From positions 9,057,590 through 9,121,589 of the forward strand of contig OY821518.1 of NCBI GenBank assembly GCA_963682025.1: 64,000 bases of DNA. The letters are read 5' to 3'. Below, piece after piece: positions 60,594 through 64,000 of this stretch (its first letter is position 1; every line of letters starts with the position of its first letter). The position numbers were made by a program, and so were the translations under genes. Below the pieces are notes generated by a model. That model saw only the letters and a program-made list of their open reading frames with translations. It was not told the origin of the DNA and searched no databases. This DNA comes from Cordilura impudica (lineage: Eukaryota > Arthropoda > Insecta > Diptera > Scathophagidae).

Positions 60594-61120
60594 TATATTT
60601 TTTCATTAAACGTCATACAATTTTGATATGAAAAATTAGAGCTCAAAAAGAGAGTGGCAACAGTATAGATCTGCTAAACTTATTTAAAGATTGCACAAAG
60701 ACACTATAAACAATACTGAATACGCAGAGAATTGTATCTCTTAATAGTTTCTTGATAACACGCCATGACAGACCTATAACGAGTCAGCTTCCTTTGCGAA
60801 AATCTATTGGTGAATGGGCAAGAAATGATTCTGAAAACTTAGTACTGTTCGTATAACATTTTAGAAGTATATCTAGTACTATAGTGGTGTTGTCCCCAGA
60901 TATATCACAGCACATAGTAAATATCCCAATAAATTTTGATATGCGAGAGTTCAAAAAGGCAATTATTTTAAGACTAATACCAAGAACCATATATAATATA
61001 TATATTACATATGGTCCTTGCTAATACATTTTATTTTTAATGCCATCTTACGCCTTAAATATTATTCCTCTAGAACAGAAAGTTTTGCTCGTAACAATAT
61101 GGGTATCAAAAAAAAAGTCC
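60594..61120. other. Unassigned spacer
   Basis: No recognised feature. Confidence 0.35.
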
Positions 61121-61895
61121 ATGTTAGTCCGATCACAGGGTAGATGTGTAAACATCTAGTAATTAAAGATTTTTTATGGCACTTTTTTAAAATCAAACAG
61201 AAAGCGTCATCTATGTATCACTTATAGCAATCAACTGCAGGGGCTCTGCTAATATAAAAATATTTTTTGTTATTTATTATTTCATTTTTTATTTTTCGTT
61301 TTTCATTTTTCGTTTTTCATTTTTTATTTTTCGTTTTTAATTTTTTATTTTTCGTTTTTTATTTTTCATTTTTAATTCTTTATTTTTCATTTTTTGTCTT
61401 TAATTTTTTATTGTTCCTTTATTGTTCTTTTTTATCTTTCATTCTTTATTTGTAATTTTTTATTTTTCATTTTTCGTTTTTTTTTTCATTTTTCATTTTT
61501 CGTTTTTTATTTTTCATTTTTCTTTTTTAATTTTTTATTTTTCATTTTTAATTCTTTATTTTTCATTTTTTATTTTTCGTTTTTCATTTTTTATTTTTCA
61601 TTTTTTATTTTTCGTTTTTATTTTTCATTTTTTATTTTTCGTTTTTTATTTTTTATTTTTCGTTTTTAATTCTTTATTTTTAATTTTTTATTTTTCATTT
61701 TTCGTTGTTCATTTTCATTTTTCATTTTCATTTTTAATTCTTTATTTTCATTTTCAAACAGGTTATTACATATCATAATTTTTTACCAATACAATCATAA
61801 GTCACACCGATTTTGTCTTACGTGTTACATGTTGCGCTGTTTTTGTGATTGTATTGTGAAACAAATTTTTACCCCCTGAGCGTATAGATGTTTAC
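61121..61895 (+). mobile_element. Interspersed element with internal heptamer array, copy 2
   Basis: Homologous to 7700-8420 at both ends (TCCGATCACAGGGTAGATGT; then TTATTACATATCATAATTTT and GAGCGTATAGATG). The array (about 61265-61750) has the same T5-based 7-bp lattice but a different unit mixture (CGTTTTT, TATTTTT, AATTCTT). Confidence 0.75.
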
Positions 61896-61939
61896 ACTTA
61901 AAAACTATCAATATCAAAACTGATCGAAAAATTGCACTC

Positions 61940-62450
61940 TAGCTGCAAATCAGAATTACTCTATACCAGGTCATCAGTTTGGCTTCAGAAATAATCACAG
62001 CACCATAAAGGTTAGTAATTGTTTTTAGAAAAATCTTTGAGGAAAAAATTGTGGTCTGCTTTTTTATTGTTGTTTCACAAGCATTCGAAAAATTTTGGCA
62101 GAAGGATCTATACTATAAAAATAAACCTAGGAAGCTATATAAAAAGGTCGCGAAAGAAAAACATATAAATTCACCACAAGACATAGAAGCCGGAGTATCT
62201 TGGGGCCATTATTGGATTCACTCTGGACTTCTGATTTACCAACAAATACTAACACTCACAAATCGACATTTGCTGATGATACGGTAATCATAAGTGTTCA
62301 TGAGAACCCATCAATAGATTCTAGAATACTACAAATCCACATATCTCAATTAGAATAATGACTGAAGAGATGAAAATCTAAGGAACAAAAAAGTTAAGAG
62401 AAAACTGCCAAAACTACAAAAATAATAAAAACAAACAAACATTGAATATC
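61940..62450 (+). pseudogene. Degenerate LINE reverse-transcriptase fragment
   Basis: The plus strand, across frame changes, shows HQFGFRNNHSTIK (61968), then a VSQAFEKFW block (62067), then the Y-x-x-D-L and FADDTVIIS block near 62270-62292. This is the central RT core of a Jockey-like LINE, heavily mutated. It is on the opposite strand from the copy at 1-1790. Confidence 0.75.
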
Positions 62451-62985
62451 TCATAATTAATTTTGATTCGAAATTTACTCAAATTAAGTTGAAAATTGTA
62501 CAGCTTACATGGCTTATGCATGGTTAAATTTACACTATGTCATATAAACTGACAACAAACAATTGCTTCAACAGGCATCTCGTAATTTTCTATTAATTAC
62601 GTTTGCATTACATCTTATAAAGTAGCAAAAAATCCGGGTGTCAAACAAAAACAAATTACCAACATGTTGGCAACTTAATTTTTGATGTCAAATGTTGCAA
62701 ATGACAAGACATTACAACCAGTTTTCATACAATTGACAATAATTGACAAATACTGGCATTAAAAATGCCATAGTGAAAACGAGGCATGATAGGCAGAAAT
62801 ATATATGATGCTAACGTATTCAATATGGGCCACTGCCTCTGCATCAAATGTTGCAAAATTACAGAGAAGACACAATAGACATGCAAATAATAACGGTAGC
62901 ATCCTGGTTTGAAAGATATTCCAACATTCATAAGAACTTAAAAGTTCCTCTGATCAAAGATGAAGTTATGGCACACAGTGAAACA
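62451..62985. other. Unassigned spacer
   Basis: No recognised feature. Confidence 0.35.
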
Positions 62986-62989
62986 TATT

Positions 62990-63458
62990 CGGAAAACAAT
63001 TTGAGAAAAATTGTGGAATATTTTTGTTTTTGTGATAGATTTAAGGGAATCAGCTTCATAATGGGGGTATGGCTAAGAATTGTTCCATATTTTTGGACTA
63101 ATGATAAATGTATGTAATAAATATACACAAATCCAATTTGACAGAGATCTATATGACAATTATGATATAATGGCAATTTGAGTCGATCTTGTAGGGGTCA
63201 TTTGTATGGGGACTAGGTCTGAACATGAACCGATTTTCACCACTTTCAATAGCGTTCATCCTATGGATAATATATTCTTATTTATATAGTTTGATTACAA
63301 GGTTTATATGCATGGACGGACGGACATCGCTAAATGGTCTCAGAGTGATTCTGAGTCGATCGGTATAATAAAAGATGGGCCTAGATCAAATATTTTTGGT
63401 AGTTACAAACATCAGCACAGTCATTAAATCCTGACCACAGAGCGGTATAGGGTATGAA
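62990..63458 (+). mobile_element. R-family repeat, truncated and decayed
   Basis: Begins near the AACAATTTGAGAAAAATTGT phrase and ends GAGCGGTATAGGGTAT. The ACGG run is reduced to three units, with numerous substitutions and small deletions. It is the oldest copy in the window. Confidence 0.8.
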
Positions 63459-63556
63459 ATTCGTAACTTACCATAACATGCCCGAAACCCACCTACACCT
63501 TAGAAGGTTGGACGCAGCTTATTTGTTGTGCTGACAATACTGAGGAATCAAATCAT

Positions 63557-63722
63557 TATATGTGACCTTCTCTGAGAGAAGGGACCTAGTGTGTGAATAT
63601 TAAGTTTTGAGAAAAAAACGCATTTAAAGTTTCTACACCCTTTTAGGTACCAGAATCCACCGTTCTTGACCCAACCCGTTTTTTGACACACTAGGTCTCT
63701 TTTCTCGGAGAAGGTCACATAT
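63557..63722. mobile_element. Short foldback MITE with ~37-bp TIRs
   Basis: Left 63557-63593 (ATATGTGACCTTCTCTGAGA...) and right 63686-63722 are inverted with few mismatches around a ~92-bp centre. TA is at both edges. No ORF. Confidence 0.75.
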
Positions 63723-64000
63723 GGTACTGGCTAAACATTATGTTAAGTATTTTTTTATTTCTTTTTTTTTTTTTTTTGGTAACTTCACATACAATTAAGT
63801 GAATATTTTAAATGAAAAACTTTTTCCACCCTTAAAAAAATATACAGAAAACATTTAATTAGTTTATTTGCATTTCCGGTTTGTTTATTTGACATGGCAC
63901 TTTGACCGATCACCTAATGAAGAAGTTTGTTGCGCATTTCATTGTTTGAAATCACAAATTCATTCATTAATGCACCAGTAAGTATGAGATTTTTTGTAAT
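63723..64000. other. Right edge, nothing recognised
   Basis: AT-rich DNA with a T-run near 63758; no gene seen. Confidence 0.3.

Overview
This window is AT-rich eukaryotic nuclear DNA from a higher fly (Diptera, Schizophora; a calyptrate fly is my guess). The evidence is GT-AG introns, four genes whose products match known fly or animal families, a mariner of the DD41D type, and a very high load of fly-type repeats. There are no bacterial features, CRISPR arrays or canonical tRNA/rRNA genes.

Four host genes are supported. (1) A Fuseless-type multipass membrane protein, plus strand, four coding exons at 6014-10880. (2) A small acylphosphatase-family protein, plus strand, three coding exons at 18775-33458. 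Its first intron is about 14.3 kb and packed with transposons and a recent duplication. (3) Cytochrome c oxidase subunit 6C (cyclope), minus strand, 34434-34141, converging on gene 2. (4) A very large Ncoa6 (nuclear receptor coactivator 6) homologue, plus strand, 37991-52356. It has a five-codon first exon, a 7.3 kb polyglutamine-rich exon and a 4.7 kb intron made largely of heptanucleotide repeats. From memory, the same four genes lie close together on Drosophila 2L near 25D, so this is probably conserved microsynteny.

The strongest unusual signal is at the Ncoa6 3' end. The TGA stop (52354-52356, followed by C) is succeeded in the same frame by 353 further open codons, ending at 53418. The added stretch is acidic and looks protein-coding, its first ATG is about 155 codons in, and no in-frame alternative splice was found. 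I read this as candidate stop-codon readthrough giving a protein of about 3031 instead of 2677 residues.

The rest is mostly repeats. By region: 1-1.8 kb, a broken Jockey-like LINE; 2.3-4.1 kb, a GTCACGCACA minisatellite and minus-strand copies of an ~790-bp repeat family (here called R); 6.9-9.7 kb, several inverted-repeat elements inside the Fuseless intron; 12-13.1 kb, a decayed hAT-like transposase; 13.1-16.1 kb, a ~3 kb (AATTTTT)n array split by a tRNA/SINE-like insertion; 19.9-24.5 kb, a Tc1/S-like element containing a DD41D mariner and other insertions; 25-32 kb, a very recent tandem duplication carrying R copies that give filled/empty insertion sites; 47.3-51.2 kb, a foldback-like element plus long 7-bp arrays; 56.9-59.2 kb, three R copies; 59.7-60.6 kb, a TIR element with a possible pogo-type remnant; 61-64 kb, another heptamer-carrying element, a second LINE remnant, a decayed R copy and a small foldback MITE.
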